Shown here one piece after another: positions 17,142-26,252 of a stretch of 64,000 nucleotides of DNA. The notes under the pieces are model-generated. The model ran no database searches, was not told where the DNA came from, and saw only the letters and a program-made list of their open reading frames with translations. A program made the translations under genes and the position numbers. The stretch is from Candidatus Treponema caballi (GTDB taxonomy: Bacteria; Spirochaetota; Spirochaetia; Treponematales; Treponemataceae), in NCBI GenBank assembly GCA_018066285.1, contig JAGHRS010000052.1, forward strand, positions 26,189 to 90,188. The letters are read 5' to 3'. Numbering within the stretch: the stretch's first letter is position 1; the number at the start of each line of letters is the position of its first letter.

Positions 17142-18953
17142 CTATTTCCGTTTTGAAGACCTGCTGAGGTTTGCCGGAATGACGGGCTTCTCTTCCCAGA
17201 TGACGCTGACAGTCCGCTCTTCAACATGCGGAATGCGCGCGAATTCCGGACACGCAGCCCGATGTATGATGAGGCCCCGGCCGCGTGACACGTAGCCGAT
17301 GATGTCGTCGCCGTACACAGGGTTGCAGCAGCCGGCAGCTTTTACGAGGAAATTGGTCGTATCCCCAATGCGGATGTGAATTGGCTCTGCATGCTGAACA
17401 GGAGACGTGCCTTCCGGATTATCCGGGTTCCAGGGCTCAGTGTGGCGCAGTCCGCCATAGTGCGGAGACGGAGCGGCCGGCTGGGTGTTTTGAGACGCTG
17501 CTGTTTTCTGTTCAGGCTGCCACTCGGGATTATGCTGCAGCAGATACGCACGAATCTTGCTTTTTGCCTTAGCGGTCTTCACCCATTGCAGCTGGTTTTC
17601 AACAGGATGAGCCTGGGGACTCGTGAGGATTTCGATAATCTGCGTATTTTCAAGCGGACACGAAAGCGGAATGATGTGACCGTCCGCCTTTGCGCCGACA
17701 ATCGTTTCGCCTATATGAGAATGAATGCTGTATGCAAAGTCTATCGCTGTTGAGCCGGTTGGCAGCTCGCGCACATCCCCTTTAGGAGTGAACACGAAAA
17801 TGGAGTCTCCCAGAAGCTCTTCGCGGATTTCATTGAACAGTTCCGCGTCGTTGCCCTGCTCCTGCCTCAGCCTCTTGAGCTGGTTTATGATGGACAGGTT
17901 CTCAACGGAAACGGAATCGCGGCTCGTTCCTTTCTTGTACAGCCAGTGACTCGCAACACCGTGCTCAGCGACCGAGTGCATTTTCTCCGTCCTGATCTGG
18001 ATTTCAAGTGGCATATCGTCACACATGACTGTCGTATGAAGGCTCTGGTAGCCGTTCGCCTTTGGCATGGCGATGTAATCCTTGAAACGGCCGTCGAGCG
18101 GCTTCCACAGATTGTGGACAATGCCGACGAGCGTGTAGCATTCTGTATCTGACTGACAGATGAGGCGGATGGCGAGCAGGTCAAAAATCTCGTCGACGCC
18201 CTTGCCGCGTTTCCGCATCTTCTGGTAAATCGAGTAAAAATGCTTTGCACGGCTTGTAATCTGCACTGTGATGCCGGCATCCTGAGCGGCGGCTGCAATT
18301 GCTTTCTGTGCGCGTTCAAGATACTCCGAACGCTCGCCCTTCTTCAGAAGAACGATGTGCTTAATCTGCTCATATGCGTCGGGGTTCGTAAACTTAAGGC
18401 TCAGATCTTCAAGCTCATCCTTCATGGAAGACATACCAAGACGGGATGCAAGCGGCGCCCAGACATCGAGCGTTTCCTGAGCAAGCGCTTTCTGGACATC
18501 AGGCTCCTCGCCCTTCATGGAGCGCAGGCGGTCAAGCCGCTCGGCCAGTTTCACGAGAATAACGCGAATGTCATCGACCATGGCGAAAAGCATTTTCCTG
18601 ACAGAGTCAGCCTGCTGCAGCGTCTTGTTCTGTATCTTGAGCCCCGTAATGCGCGACGAGCCTTCCAGGATGATGCGTACGTTTCTGCCGTACTTTTCTT
18701 CTATGGCCTCAGGAGATGTTCCCTGTTCAAGAGAATCGTGCAGAAGCGCGGAAACAACGCTATCGGCATCAAGCTGTGACTCGGCGAGAATGGCGGCTGT
18801 CCTGAGGCAATGACAGATTCCCTTTTCACTCAGCCCCGAAGCGCACACATCTTTCCACGCGGATAAAATACGGTCTCTGTCCGAATCCCCGTAGACGGAA
18901 TACAGTGAGAAAAACTGGTCAATTGTCGTTAATGCTGCATATTTGTCTTTCAT
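17142..18953 (-). CDS. Long RelA/SpoT homologue with degenerate hydrolase domain
   Basis: A 603-residue (p)ppGpp enzyme. The synthetase half looks active and Rel/SpoT-like: GRFKDYIAMPKANGYQSLHTTV around residues 288-309 (RxKD type) and EIQIRT. The hydrolase half keeps His48 and His72-Asp73, but the HDxxED motif reads HDSLEQ (Gln77 for Asp) and the KLADRxHNMR block reads KLAERLDRLR, so the metal-binding Asp becomes Glu138 and the Asn is lost. A TGS domain (about 375-440) and the conserved CCNPVYGDDIIGYVSRGRG block follow, but there is no C-terminal ACT domain. It probably synthesises (p)ppGpp and hydrolyses it poorly or not at all. Confidence 0.85.
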   Translation of the reverse strand: MKDKYAALTTIDQFFSLYSVYGDSDRDRILSAWKDVCASGLSEKGICHCLRTAAILAESQLDADSVVSALLHDSLEQGTSPEAIEEKYGRNVRIILEGSSRITGLKIQNKTLQQADSVRKMLFAMVDDIRVILVKLAERLDRLRSMKGEEPDVQKALAQETLDVWAPLASRLGMSSMKDELEDLSLKFTNPDAYEQIKHIVLLKKGERSEYLERAQKAIAAAAQDAGITVQITSRAKHFYSIYQKMRKRGKGVDEIFDLLAIRLICQSDTECYTLVGIVHNLWKPLDGRFKDYIAMPKANGYQSLHTTVMCDDMPLEIQIRTEKMHSVAEHGVASHWLYKKGTSRDSVSVENLSIINQLKRLRQEQGNDAELFNEIREELLGDSIFVFTPKGDVRELPTGSTAIDFAYSIHSHIGETIVGAKADGHIIPLSCPLENTQIIEILTSPQAHPVENQLQWVKTAKAKSKIRAYLLQHNPEWQPEQKTAASQNTQPAAPSPHYGGLRHTEPWNPDNPEGTSPVQHAEPIHIRIGDTTNFLVKAAGCCNPVYGDDIIGYVSRGRGLIIHRAACPEFARIPHVEERTVSVIWEEKPVIPANLSRSSKRK

Positions 18954-19083
18954 AACACATCTTGATACATTATGGGGTTATTTTTAAAGATAAACAATAG
19001 AGAATGCGAAGGCAAACGTAAAGTTATGGTTTAGAACAGAACGCTTTCAAAACCAGCAAAGACACAGGAAAAGCTGTATCCGC

Positions 19084-20217
19084 TTACAGAGGGCGGCGCG
19101 CTTCCGTCACGCGGAGCTGGCCCGAAAGGTCTTTGTGAATGCGCACATCCGTAAAGCCGACGCTTTCAAGATATGCCGCGGCTGCTTCTGCGTTGTACTC
19201 GCCCGTTTCAAGAAAGAACGAGCCGCCCGGAACAAGATGGCTGAACACCTGCGGTCCGAGCCGCCTTATGATGGCAAGACCGTCGCTGCCACCGTCAAGA
19301 GCGAGGCGCGGCTCTCCCCGGCCGTCAGAAAGCAGTTCGTCAGTCACGCTGGCGGGCACGTACGGCGGATTAGACACGATGATGTCAAACAGCGCACCAT
19401 CATTGAGGGGAACGCACAAATCTCCCTCCAGAAGCGAAATTCGGGCCCGTAGCGCGTCCGGAACGAGTTTTCCGACATTCTTATCAGCTACGTCCAGTGC
19501 GTCGCGTGACAGGTCCGTAGCAACCACATCCAGGGCCATGGAGGGCCCTGCAAAGCCAGGAGTTTTTTGAGCAGCTTCGCTGTGAACAAAACTCGGGAAG
19601 GACGGCTGCATGGACGCAGCCGTCCGACGAGAACCGTCCCCTTGTCCGCCCGTCAGTTCCAGCAGCAGCGAGATGGCGATGCAGCTCGAGCCCGTGCAGA
19701 TGTCCGCTATGCGGAGCGCAGTCTGCTGCAAAGGCCGGCTGCTTTCTGAAGACGCAGGTTGCAGTGAAGGCACCTGCTGCTTTTCAAACATGCGGCGGCG
19801 GGCGTCGGCTACGGCAAGTTCTACCAGCAACTCAGTATCTGGTTTCGGGATGAGCACATTCTGGTCGACGTAGAACGGCCGGCCGTAAAACTCTTTTTCA
19901 TTTGTTATGTACGCGACAGGAAGGCCCGAAAGCCGCTGTCCCAAAGCAAGCGAAAGTTCTTCTGCGAGGAAAAAAGAAATCTGCTCATCCTCGTGGGTGA
20001 GCAGATGCGTGCGGGAAAAGCCCCCAAAATGGCAGATGATTACATCCGCATCGAGTGCAGGCGTCTGGCGTACAAACGGATTTACACTATCCGCAAGAAG
20101 TTTCCTGAACGTTCTGCGTACCTCGCCAAGAGTCATATCTGCTGTAAAAAAGCCTTCGCACATATGAATAAGAATACTGCCGGAACGCCCGTTAATCAAC
20201 CGCTCAGGGAAAGCCAT
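19084..20217 (-). CDS. prmC: Peptide chain release factor N5-glutamine methyltransferase
   Basis: A 377-residue SAM-dependent methyltransferase. NPPYVP (residues about 275-280) is the PrmC/HemK signature that binds the glutamine of the release-factor GGQ motif; the SAM-binding block begins DICTGSSCIAISL. The usual length is about 280-290; the extra length is an insertion of roughly 45 residues, rich in Ser, Pro and Gly, after the first SAM motif, plus other loops. prfA, its substrate, lies 3 kb away on the same strand. A weak extended -10 (TGG-TAATTC) lies nine bases before the ATG. Confidence 0.9.
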   Translation of the reverse strand: MAFPERLINGRSGSILIHMCEGFFTADMTLGEVRRTFRKLLADSVNPFVRQTPALDADVIICHFGGFSRTHLLTHEDEQISFFLAEELSLALGQRLSGLPVAYITNEKEFYGRPFYVDQNVLIPKPDTELLVELAVADARRRMFEKQQVPSLQPASSESSRPLQQTALRIADICTGSSCIAISLLLELTGGQGDGSRRTAASMQPSFPSFVHSEAAQKTPGFAGPSMALDVVATDLSRDALDVADKNVGKLVPDALRARISLLEGDLCVPLNDGALFDIIVSNPPYVPASVTDELLSDGRGEPRLALDGGSDGLAIIRRLGPQVFSHLVPGGSFFLETGEYNAEAAAAYLESVGFTDVRIHKDLSGQLRVTEARRPL

Positions 20218-20298
20218 GATTGAAAAGAATTACCACAGATGCTAGAATTTATTCAAAGACAAAACAGTCTGACATGGAAAAACATAAGGAAATACATT

Positions 20299-20952
20299 AT
20301 GAAAAAAACAACGATTATCGCAGCACTGTTTCTTGTTATGATACTGTTCGTTTCATGCCCCGGCAATGAGCAGGAAAGCCCAATCCCAGAAGAACCAACA
20401 AGGAATCCTTCGGGAAACGGGATTGCAGGATTAACCGCATTACAGACAATTGTTCCTTCTGTAGAAGATCTTGAAGAAGGCGAATCATTTTTCCCTGCTG
20501 ACTATGATACCAGTATTTCAGGGTTTGAAGGAAGATGGGTTGCTGTCTATATTGAAACTCATATCAGCCCAAAACCAAAGTACGCAAAAAAGGTAACTGA
20601 AGAACTTGTAATTGTCGCACTAACAGGAGAATCAACCTCTCATTTCTATACCACCACATATACTTATGACTATAGTGCAGCAATTGCTGATCTTGGGGAG
20701 TCTTATTGGGATACAATAAAAACCGATTTTCCAGAAACGGAATATACTGTTTCCGGCTATGTTGCAACCCAGACTTCTGGTTATACAAACGGTTGTTCAG
20801 ACATCGGAGATATTTTTGATGATTTCTGGAATCCAGGAAGATTTACTGTCAACGTGAATAACCATGATAAAGCAAATGTCACAAAAATCAAAGTATATGA
20901 CAGTCTCCTAGATGACACGAAAATCTTCGTTAAGCAGAATCAGCAGAACTGA
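20299..20952 (+). CDS. Lipoprotein of unknown function
   Basis: From ATG 20299 (ribosome site AAGGAAA seven bases upstream) it codes for about 217 residues. The signal peptide ends with LFVSC, a lipobox, followed by a Pro/Glu-rich linker, so it is a lipid-anchored envelope protein. The mature part has a beta-strand-like pattern with repeated Tyr/Thr, suggesting a small beta domain; no family was recognised. An extended -10, TGC-TAGAAT at about 20230-20238, probably drives it from the gap to prmC. Terminated by a bidirectional hairpin. Confidence 0.75.
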   Translation: MKKTTIIAALFLVMILFVSCPGNEQESPIPEEPTRNPSGNGIAGLTALQTIVPSVEDLEEGESFFPADYDTSISGFEGRWVAVYIETHISPKPKYAKKVTEELVIVALTGESTSHFYTTTYTYDYSAAIADLGESYWDTIKTDFPETEYTVSGYVATQTSGYTNGCSDIGDIFDDFWNPGRFTVNVNNHDKANVTKIKVYDSLLDDTKIFVKQNQQN

Positions 20953-20972
20953 CTTTTTCTAACGCAGCAGTG

Positions 20973-21014
20973 AAAAAAAACGGAGCCCGTACACAACGCA
21001 GCTCCGTTTTTTTT
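20973..21014. terminator. Bidirectional terminator
   Basis: AAAAAAAACGGAGC and GCTCCGTTTTTTTT flank a 14-base loop. It separates the lipoprotein gene from the convergent ABC exporter operon. Confidence 0.88.
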
Positions 21015-21055
21015 GCCTGCGGTTCAGCGTATCAACGCCAGCCGCATCTGCTTTC

Positions 21056-22291
21056 TTACTCCTTGAAGGTGAGCCAGAGCTTCATGTCCTTGAAACCGAA
21101 GTTCTTGCCGCTCTGCATGATTCCCACGCGGAAAATGCGTGCTGAGAACTTTATCATGCCCCAGATTGAAACAATCAGAATTACGATACTGAGCACAAGC
21201 TGCCACATAGGAACGCCGCCCTGCAGCATGCGTGTCAGCATAATCATCGGGGAGGTCAGCGGAATCTCGGACAGAATGACGGCGAATGTGCTGTGCGGAT
21301 TCTGTGAAATGTTTGAAATGAAGATGATAGGCACAATAAGGCCGATGACGAGCGGATAAGAAAGTTCACCCATGTGCTGCTCATCTTCGCAGGCGGCACC
21401 GATAGCGGCATAGCCAAGACCATACAGAACAAAGCCCAGCAGGAAGAAAACAGCGAGCCAGACGAAGTTCATGAACGGCAGGCTGAGGTTGATGTTGAGC
21501 ATGTTAGTTACCTTGATGCCGATAAAGCCAAACAGCATCCAGATGCTGTACTGGATAAGGCCGCCAGCACCAACGCCGAGCAGTTTTCCTAACAGCAGAT
21601 CCTGCGAGCGTACTGATGAAAGCAGTACGTCGACAATCTTTGAAGACTTTTCGGTTACGACTGAGCGGCCGATCATCTGGCCGTACAGCAGAAGTGACAT
21701 GTAAATGAGCATGGCAAAGCAGAGCGGCACGAGCAGCTTAATCAGGAACTCGCTGCCTTCATCTGTTTCTTCAGCATCCGTTGCTTCCTTTGAAAGCTTG
21801 AATGTCTTGAGCGTTGTCTGTTCTGAAAGCTGGTGCACAAGGGCAGGATCAATGCCTGCATCTATAAGGCGCGCGTTTATGACGCTTTCAGAAATAATGC
21901 TTTCAAGCGTTGAAGTAAGGCCCATGTTGCCCGTGTCATCAGAATACCAGCTGTAACTGTTATCTGCACCAGCAACACAATAGCCGTCAAGTTCATCTGC
22001 AAATACGCGTGCATCAAGTCCGTCTGTGGATGAAGCTTCCTCCACCTGCCAGCCAATGGCGATAAGCGTGTCACGAACGGCGTATGTGGCATTTGTTTTT
22101 TCTGCTGCAACAAATGCGATATGAACCGGTTTGTCGCTGTTCATATTGGATGCGCTGGCACCCGCAAAAGCAGAAATACCCATTATCGCAATGATGAGGA
22201 ACGGCCCGAGGATCGTAGCAATGATATATCCGCCTGATTTTACGAGCTTCTTGAACTCGTAGTTGAAAACTACCTTAAACTTGTTTTTCAT
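21056..22291 (-). CDS. ABC-2 type exporter permease (NatB-like)
   Basis: A 411-residue membrane protein with one hydrophobic segment near residues 18-42, a large outward domain (about 45-175) and five to six segments in the C-terminal half, the ABC-2/NatB topology. It overlaps the ATPase gene by four bases (ATGA), so the two form one transporter. Similar pairs export sodium ions, drugs or peptides; the substrate cannot be deduced. Confidence 0.87.
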   Translation of the reverse strand: MKNKFKVVFNYEFKKLVKSGGYIIATILGPFLIIAIMGISAFAGASASNMNSDKPVHIAFVAAEKTNATYAVRDTLIAIGWQVEEASSTDGLDARVFADELDGYCVAGADNSYSWYSDDTGNMGLTSTLESIISESVINARLIDAGIDPALVHQLSEQTTLKTFKLSKEATDAEETDEGSEFLIKLLVPLCFAMLIYMSLLLYGQMIGRSVVTEKSSKIVDVLLSSVRSQDLLLGKLLGVGAGGLIQYSIWMLFGFIGIKVTNMLNINLSLPFMNFVWLAVFFLLGFVLYGLGYAAIGAACEDEQHMGELSYPLVIGLIVPIIFISNISQNPHSTFAVILSEIPLTSPMIMLTRMLQGGVPMWQLVLSIVILIVSIWGMIKFSARIFRVGIMQSGKNFGFKDMKLWLTFKE

Positions 22292-23220
22292 TCTTCTTCT
22301 CCTGCAATGCTGATGAATATTGAATGAAGGTCAGGTTCATCCACCTTGAAGCTTGAAATGACAAGTTTCTTTTCTGCAGCTTTGGCTGTGACGGCAGCAA
22401 TAAGGGCCGCCTGGTCAGCTGAATCTTCAAACACGGCGTTCACGACGTTTCCGTTAATCTTTACTTCGCCAAGGCCTGCGATACCCTGGAAGACAGCCTC
22501 AACAGCGCCTGCTTCAGCGCCTTCAGAAGGAGCAAACTCTACGGTCAGCGTATTGCTGCCAAACTTGTGCTTTATGTCGGCGAGTGAGCCGTCGAGCAGC
22601 TTCTTGCCGTGGTTCAGCATGATGATGTGGTCGCATACGCGTTCAGCCTGTTCCATGACGTGCGTTGAGAAAACGATGATGCGTCCTTCTTTTTTAAGCT
22701 CCAGAATGACTTTCAGAAGCTCATCCGCACTGACAGGGTCAAGGCCGGTGAACGGCTCATCAAGGAAGATGATTTTCGGGTCGTGCAGGATTGCTGAAAT
22801 GAACTGGATTTTCTGCGCCATACCTTTAGAAAGGTTGTCGATTGTCTTTGTCTTCCACTCGGTAAGCTCAAAGCGTTCAAGCCAGGCGTCAAGGCGTTTC
22901 ATGGCTTCTGCGCGCGGCACTGACTTCAGGGCAGCAAGGTACGCTATGGTGTCGCAGATTTTCTGCTTTTTGTACAGGCCGCGCTCTTCAGGCAGATAGC
23001 CGATCTTGTCCGTATCCTCAGATGCGAACGGCTTTCCGTCAAGCAGGATTTCGCCCGCATCCGGTCTGATGATGTCCATAATCATGCGGAACGTTGTCGA
23101 TTTTCCGGCACCGTTCGGTCCAATCAGGCCCACGATGGTTCCTTCTTTAACTGTAAAACTGAGGTCGTCTACAGCCAGAAAGTCACCGTACTTTTTCGTT
23201 ACATGTTTTAACTCAAGCAT
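22288..23220 (-). CDS. ABC transporter ATP-binding protein (NatA-like)
   Basis: About 310 residues from ATG 23220 (MLELKHVTKKYGDF), preceded by AGGAGAG. Walker A is GPNGAGKST, the signature LSKGMAQKIQ, Walker B IIFLDEPFTGLDP and the switch histidine in VFSTHVMEQAE. The C-terminal 80 residues are the DUF4162-like extension common in NatA-type exporters. First gene of a two-gene operon with the permease. Confidence 0.93.
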   Translation of the reverse strand: MLELKHVTKKYGDFLAVDDLSFTVKEGTIVGLIGPNGAGKSTTFRMIMDIIRPDAGEILLDGKPFASEDTDKIGYLPEERGLYKKQKICDTIAYLAALKSVPRAEAMKRLDAWLERFELTEWKTKTIDNLSKGMAQKIQFISAILHDPKIIFLDEPFTGLDPVSADELLKVILELKKEGRIIVFSTHVMEQAERVCDHIIMLNHGKKLLDGSLADIKHKFGSNTLTVEFAPSEGAEAGAVEAVFQGIAGLGEVKINGNVVNAVFEDSADQAALIAAVTAKAAEKKLVISSFKVDEPDLHSIFISIAGEEE

Positions 23221-23273
23221 TGTGAACTCTCTCCTATATCTATTTAACACATGAGTAATACAAAAGGTGTCAC

Positions 23274-24356
23274 CTACTGCTGTGAAGCTGTTGCTTCCTT
23301 AAGCTGTTCTTCCTTTGCATACACACCGAGCGCGTCGATGATTTCATCGCAGTAGCCCTGCATGAACTGGTCAAGCTTGTATACAGTAAGGTTGATGCGG
23401 TGGTCTGTGACGCGGTTCTGCGGGAAGTTGTACGTGCGGATGCGTTCTGAGCGGTCACCGGAACCGACCATGCTCTTACGGGCTGCGGCTCTCTCTGCGT
23501 TCTTCTTTGACTCGTAAAAGTCGAACAGGCGTGCGCGAAGAATACGCCATGCCTTTGCCTTGTTCTTCGTCTGGCTCTTCTCATCCTGCTGAATGACGAC
23601 AATTCCTGTCGGGATATGGGTCAGGCGTACAGCAGAGTCAGTCGTGTTGACGCACTGGCCGCCAGGACCGCCTGCGCGCATAACGTCGACGCGCACCTCT
23701 TCAGGCTTTATGTCTATTTCAGTTTCTTCCGCTTCAGGAAGGACGGCGACCGTAACGGCGCTTGTCTGAACGCGGCCCTGAGATTCGGTGACAGGAACGC
23801 GCTGAACACGGTGAACGCCGCTTTCGTAGCGCAGCGAACCGTACACAAACTTACCGCTTATACTGAAGCTTATTTCCTTGTAGCCGCCGACTTCAGTTTC
23901 AGAAGCGTCCATGACTTCGTACTTCCAGCCCTTCATATCAGCATAGCGTGTGTACATGCGGAACAGTTCGGCTGCGAACAGCGTCGCTTCATCACCACCC
24001 GTACCGCTTCTTATTTCAACGATAATGTTCTTTTCTTCAAGAGGATCCGGCGGAATAAGCAGGAATTTCAGGTTTTCCTCAAGTTTCGGCTGTCTTTCTT
24101 CAAGCTCATGAAGCTCCTCGCGGGCCATTTCTTTCATATCATGGTCTTCCTCTTCAGTAATGAGGATTTTCGCATCCTCTATTCCCTGAAGCACTTCCTT
24201 ATATTCCTTGTAGGCTTCCATGACTTCAGTCAGATGTGAATGCTCGCGCATCACATCCTTATAGCGTTTCTGATCCTTAATAAGATTAGGATCCTGAATG
24301 AGGGCATTCACTTCCTCATAGCGTCTGGCCATTTCTTCAAGTTTCTTTAACAGCAT
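23274..24356 (-). CDS. prfA: Peptide chain release factor 1
   Basis: A 360-residue release factor; the GGQ motif is in [18 protein letters not shown] and the family block [19 protein letters not shown] is intact. ATG 24356 ([15 protein letters not shown]) fits the family; an upstream in-frame start would add 12 unrelated residues. An extended -10 (TGT-TACAAT) ends six bases before this ATG and there is no ribosome site, which also favours it. It recognises UAA and UAG. PrmC, encoded on the same strand, would methylate the GGQ glutamine. Confidence 0.95.
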   Translation of the reverse strand: MLLKKLEEMARRYEEVNALIQDPNLIKDQKRYKDVMREHSHLTEVMEAYKEYKEVLQGIEDAKILITEEEDHDMKEMAREELHELEERQPKLEENLKFLLIPPDPLEEKNIIVEIRSGTGGDEATLFAAELFRMYTRYADMKGWKYEVMDASETEVGGYKEISFSISGKFVYGSLRYESGVHRVQRVPVTESQGRVQTSAVTVAVLPEAEETEIDIKPEEVRVDVMRAGGPGGQCVNTTDSAVRLTHIPTGIVVIQQDEKSQTKNKAKAWRILRARLFDFYESKKNAERAAARKSMVGSGDRSERIRTYNFPQNRVTDHRINLTVYKLDQFMQGYCDEIIDALGVYAKEEQLKEATASQQ

Positions 24357-24362
24357 GGGCGT

Positions 24363-24371
24363 ATTGTAACA
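24363..24371 (-). promoter_or_regulatory. Extended -10 promoter of prfA (leaderless)
   Basis: On the minus strand TGT-TACAAT, six bases, then ATG 24356. This places the transcription start at or next to the start codon. Confidence 0.6.
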
Positions 24372-24509
24372 AAAAAATAACTTTCCACGCAATATGCATA
24401 AAATGGAGAAAAAACTATCACTTTTAAACTTGATAATCTACAAAATGATGATAGTATAGTAGTATATAGAAAAGTACCTGCATATACTGAGGAGAGTTGT
24501 AAAAAAGGT

Positions 24510-24866
24510 ATGAACAAGGAAGTTCTTATTCAGGCGGGCATAGATTTTGACAGCGGGCTGGAGCGATTCAGCGGCCGTACGGAAATCTATGTGAAGTACT
24601 TAAAAAAATTCCCGGATGACACATGCTACCCTGCCCTTCTGGAAGCTCTGGAAAACAAGGATGTTGAAAACGCATTCATAAATGCGCACTCAATAAAAGG
24701 TACAGCAGGTAATCTCAGTCTGAACGGTTTTTACGAGGCTGTATCAAACATGGTGGAAGCACTCAGGGCAAACGACCTTGATAAAGCGCTGGAACTGCTT
24801 CCCGCAGTCAAAAAGACTCACGAAGACACAATTGCAGTCCTGACTTCAGGAGTACTTGATGAATAA
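24510..24866 (+). CDS. Stand-alone Hpt (histidine phosphotransfer) protein 1
   Basis: 118 residues, one four-helix Hpt domain. The phosphorylated histidine is in NAHSIKGTAGNLSL (near residue 60). No kinase or receiver domain is attached, so it should shuttle phosphate between a hybrid kinase and response regulators encoded elsewhere. Upstream, a TATACT box (24483-24488) and GAGGAG are visible. It overlaps the second Hpt gene by eight bases. Confidence 0.88.
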   Translation: MNKEVLIQAGIDFDSGLERFSGRTEIYVKYLKKFPDDTCYPALLEALENKDVENAFINAHSIKGTAGNLSLNGFYEAVSNMVEALRANDLDKALELLPAVKKTHEDTIAVLTSGVLDE

Positions 24867-25215
24867 GCTCTGTACAGCACTGAAAAACTGGGGCTGCGAC
24901 GTTGAAGGCGCTATGGTGCGCTGCCTTAACGACGAAGATTTTTACTGTAAACTTGTCAAAACAGTCATGAAAGACCCTTCATTCGAAAACCTTGGAAGGA
25001 CGCTTGAAGAAGGAAACGTTAACCAGTCATTTGATATTGCCCATTCTCTTAAAGGTTCCCTTTCAAATGTCGGACTGACACCGTTGTATGACCTTATCGT
25101 ACAGATTGTTGAGCCATTACGCGGAGGAAACATTCAGGGGCTTGCAATCCCTTACCTGAAGCTGACTAAAAAGAAAGAAGAATTCGATGCCATCCTGATG
25201 GACTGCGGCAACTGA
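24859..25215 (+). CDS. Stand-alone Hpt (histidine phosphotransfer) protein 2
   Basis: 118 residues from ATG 24859, with AGGAG six bases upstream inside the first Hpt gene. The Hpt motif is IAHSLKGSLSNVGL. It is a diverged relative of the upstream protein, same size and fold, with different surface residues. The two overlap and must be made together, suggesting two parallel or competing phosphotransfer steps. Ends before a clear terminator. Confidence 0.85.
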   Translation: MNKLCTALKNWGCDVEGAMVRCLNDEDFYCKLVKTVMKDPSFENLGRTLEEGNVNQSFDIAHSLKGSLSNVGLTPLYDLIVQIVEPLRGGNIQGLAIPYLKLTKKKEEFDAILMDCGN

Positions 25216-25248
25216 CGGCTGCATCCGGCAGGCAACATGGCACACACG

Positions 25249-25281
25249 ATGGCGGACTGTTACAGTTCCGCCATTTTTTTT
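25249..25281 (+). terminator. Terminator of the Hpt operon
   Basis: ATGGCGGA and TCCGCCAT pair around a loop that can itself pair CTG with CAG, followed by seven or eight T. It overlaps the last codons of the convergent WYL gene. Confidence 0.85.
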
Positions 25282-26222
25282 ACTTCAGCGCGCCACAGTT
25301 CCACAAGTTCAGGCGGCTCGACCGGCTTTGCGAGAGCCCCGAACGAAAGGATTTTACCGAGGACTTCCGTAAAGGATGCAACCGGGAAAGTAAGCAGAGA
25401 CGGCTCTTCTCCCTTCCCAACGGTAAGTTTCTGTTTTGCATGCCACTGCTGACTTTCAATAAGCCGCCTGCCTTCCCCATAAAAGGCTACGGTCACTTTC
25501 TGCACATTCTTTCCCATGAAAATACCGTAAGCATTTGAGACGCGGTCGTTAAGTTCATCCTGATATGATTTGAACTTCATATTAGGATAGCCTTCTTTAT
25601 GAGAAAGGAATTTCTCATCTGTCAGCTTTATATCATCAATGCGGGCAAGATGGAACGTACGGATTTCGTTGCTCTTCCGGTCAAAGCAGACCATATACCA
25701 GGTACCGCCATAGTTGATGACACGCTCCGGCTCTATCAACCGTTCAGAAGCTTCATCCTTCAGGTTCCGGTAAGCAATGTTAAGACATTTCCTGTAAATG
25801 ACTGCATCAAAAATGACCATGAACTGTTCAGGATTAATCAGCGACACGGATGGCATCTGGTACTCAATGTTCTTGCAGAGGTCTTTGTAATTCTGCGGGA
25901 TGGACTCTTCTATGGAACCAAACAGTTCTTTTGACTCGACAGGGATATACTGCTGGTTTCCTATCAGGGATTTGAGGATGACATAAAAGAGGACGAAATG
26001 CTGGTCAGCAAACTCGAGCTTTTTGAAAGCCCTTTCGTACCGGTAACCATGAACAGCGCGGGAATACTCAACAGGTGCATCGAATCTGTCGCGCATATAC
26101 TGAATGTCGCGTTTTATCTGTCTGTCGCAGACTTCAAACTCAGCTGCAGCCTGCTGAACAGTGACGCGTCCGTTTGCCCTCATCATCCTGTCAAGATAAA
26201 GAATACGCTCTGTCTGACTCAT
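25260..26222 (-). CDS. WYL-domain transcriptional regulator
   Basis: A 320-residue protein with an N-terminal DeoR-like helix-turn-helix (RVTVQQAAAEFEVCDRQIKRDIQYM, about residues 18-45) and a WYL domain around residues 155-235 (GTWYMVCFDRKSNEIRTFHLARID). WYL domains bind nucleic acid or nucleotide ligands and such regulators often control DNA-damage or defence genes, but nothing of that kind lies nearby. ATG has AGGAGG four bases upstream. Transcribed with the methyltransferase and PilZ genes upstream or from its own promoter. Confidence 0.9.
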   Translation of the reverse strand: MSQTERILYLDRMMRANGRVTVQQAAAEFEVCDRQIKRDIQYMRDRFDAPVEYSRAVHGYRYERAFKKLEFADQHFVLFYVILKSLIGNQQYIPVESKELFGSIEESIPQNYKDLCKNIEYQMPSVSLINPEQFMVIFDAVIYRKCLNIAYRNLKDEASERLIEPERVINYGGTWYMVCFDRKSNEIRTFHLARIDDIKLTDEKFLSHKEGYPNMKFKSYQDELNDRVSNAYGIFMGKNVQKVTVAFYGEGRRLIESQQWHAKQKLTVGKGEEPSLLTFPVASFTEVLGKILSFGALAKPVEPPELVELWRAEVKKMAEL

Positions 26223-26252
26223 AGTGCCTCCTATACTGGCGGCAGCGTGGTA

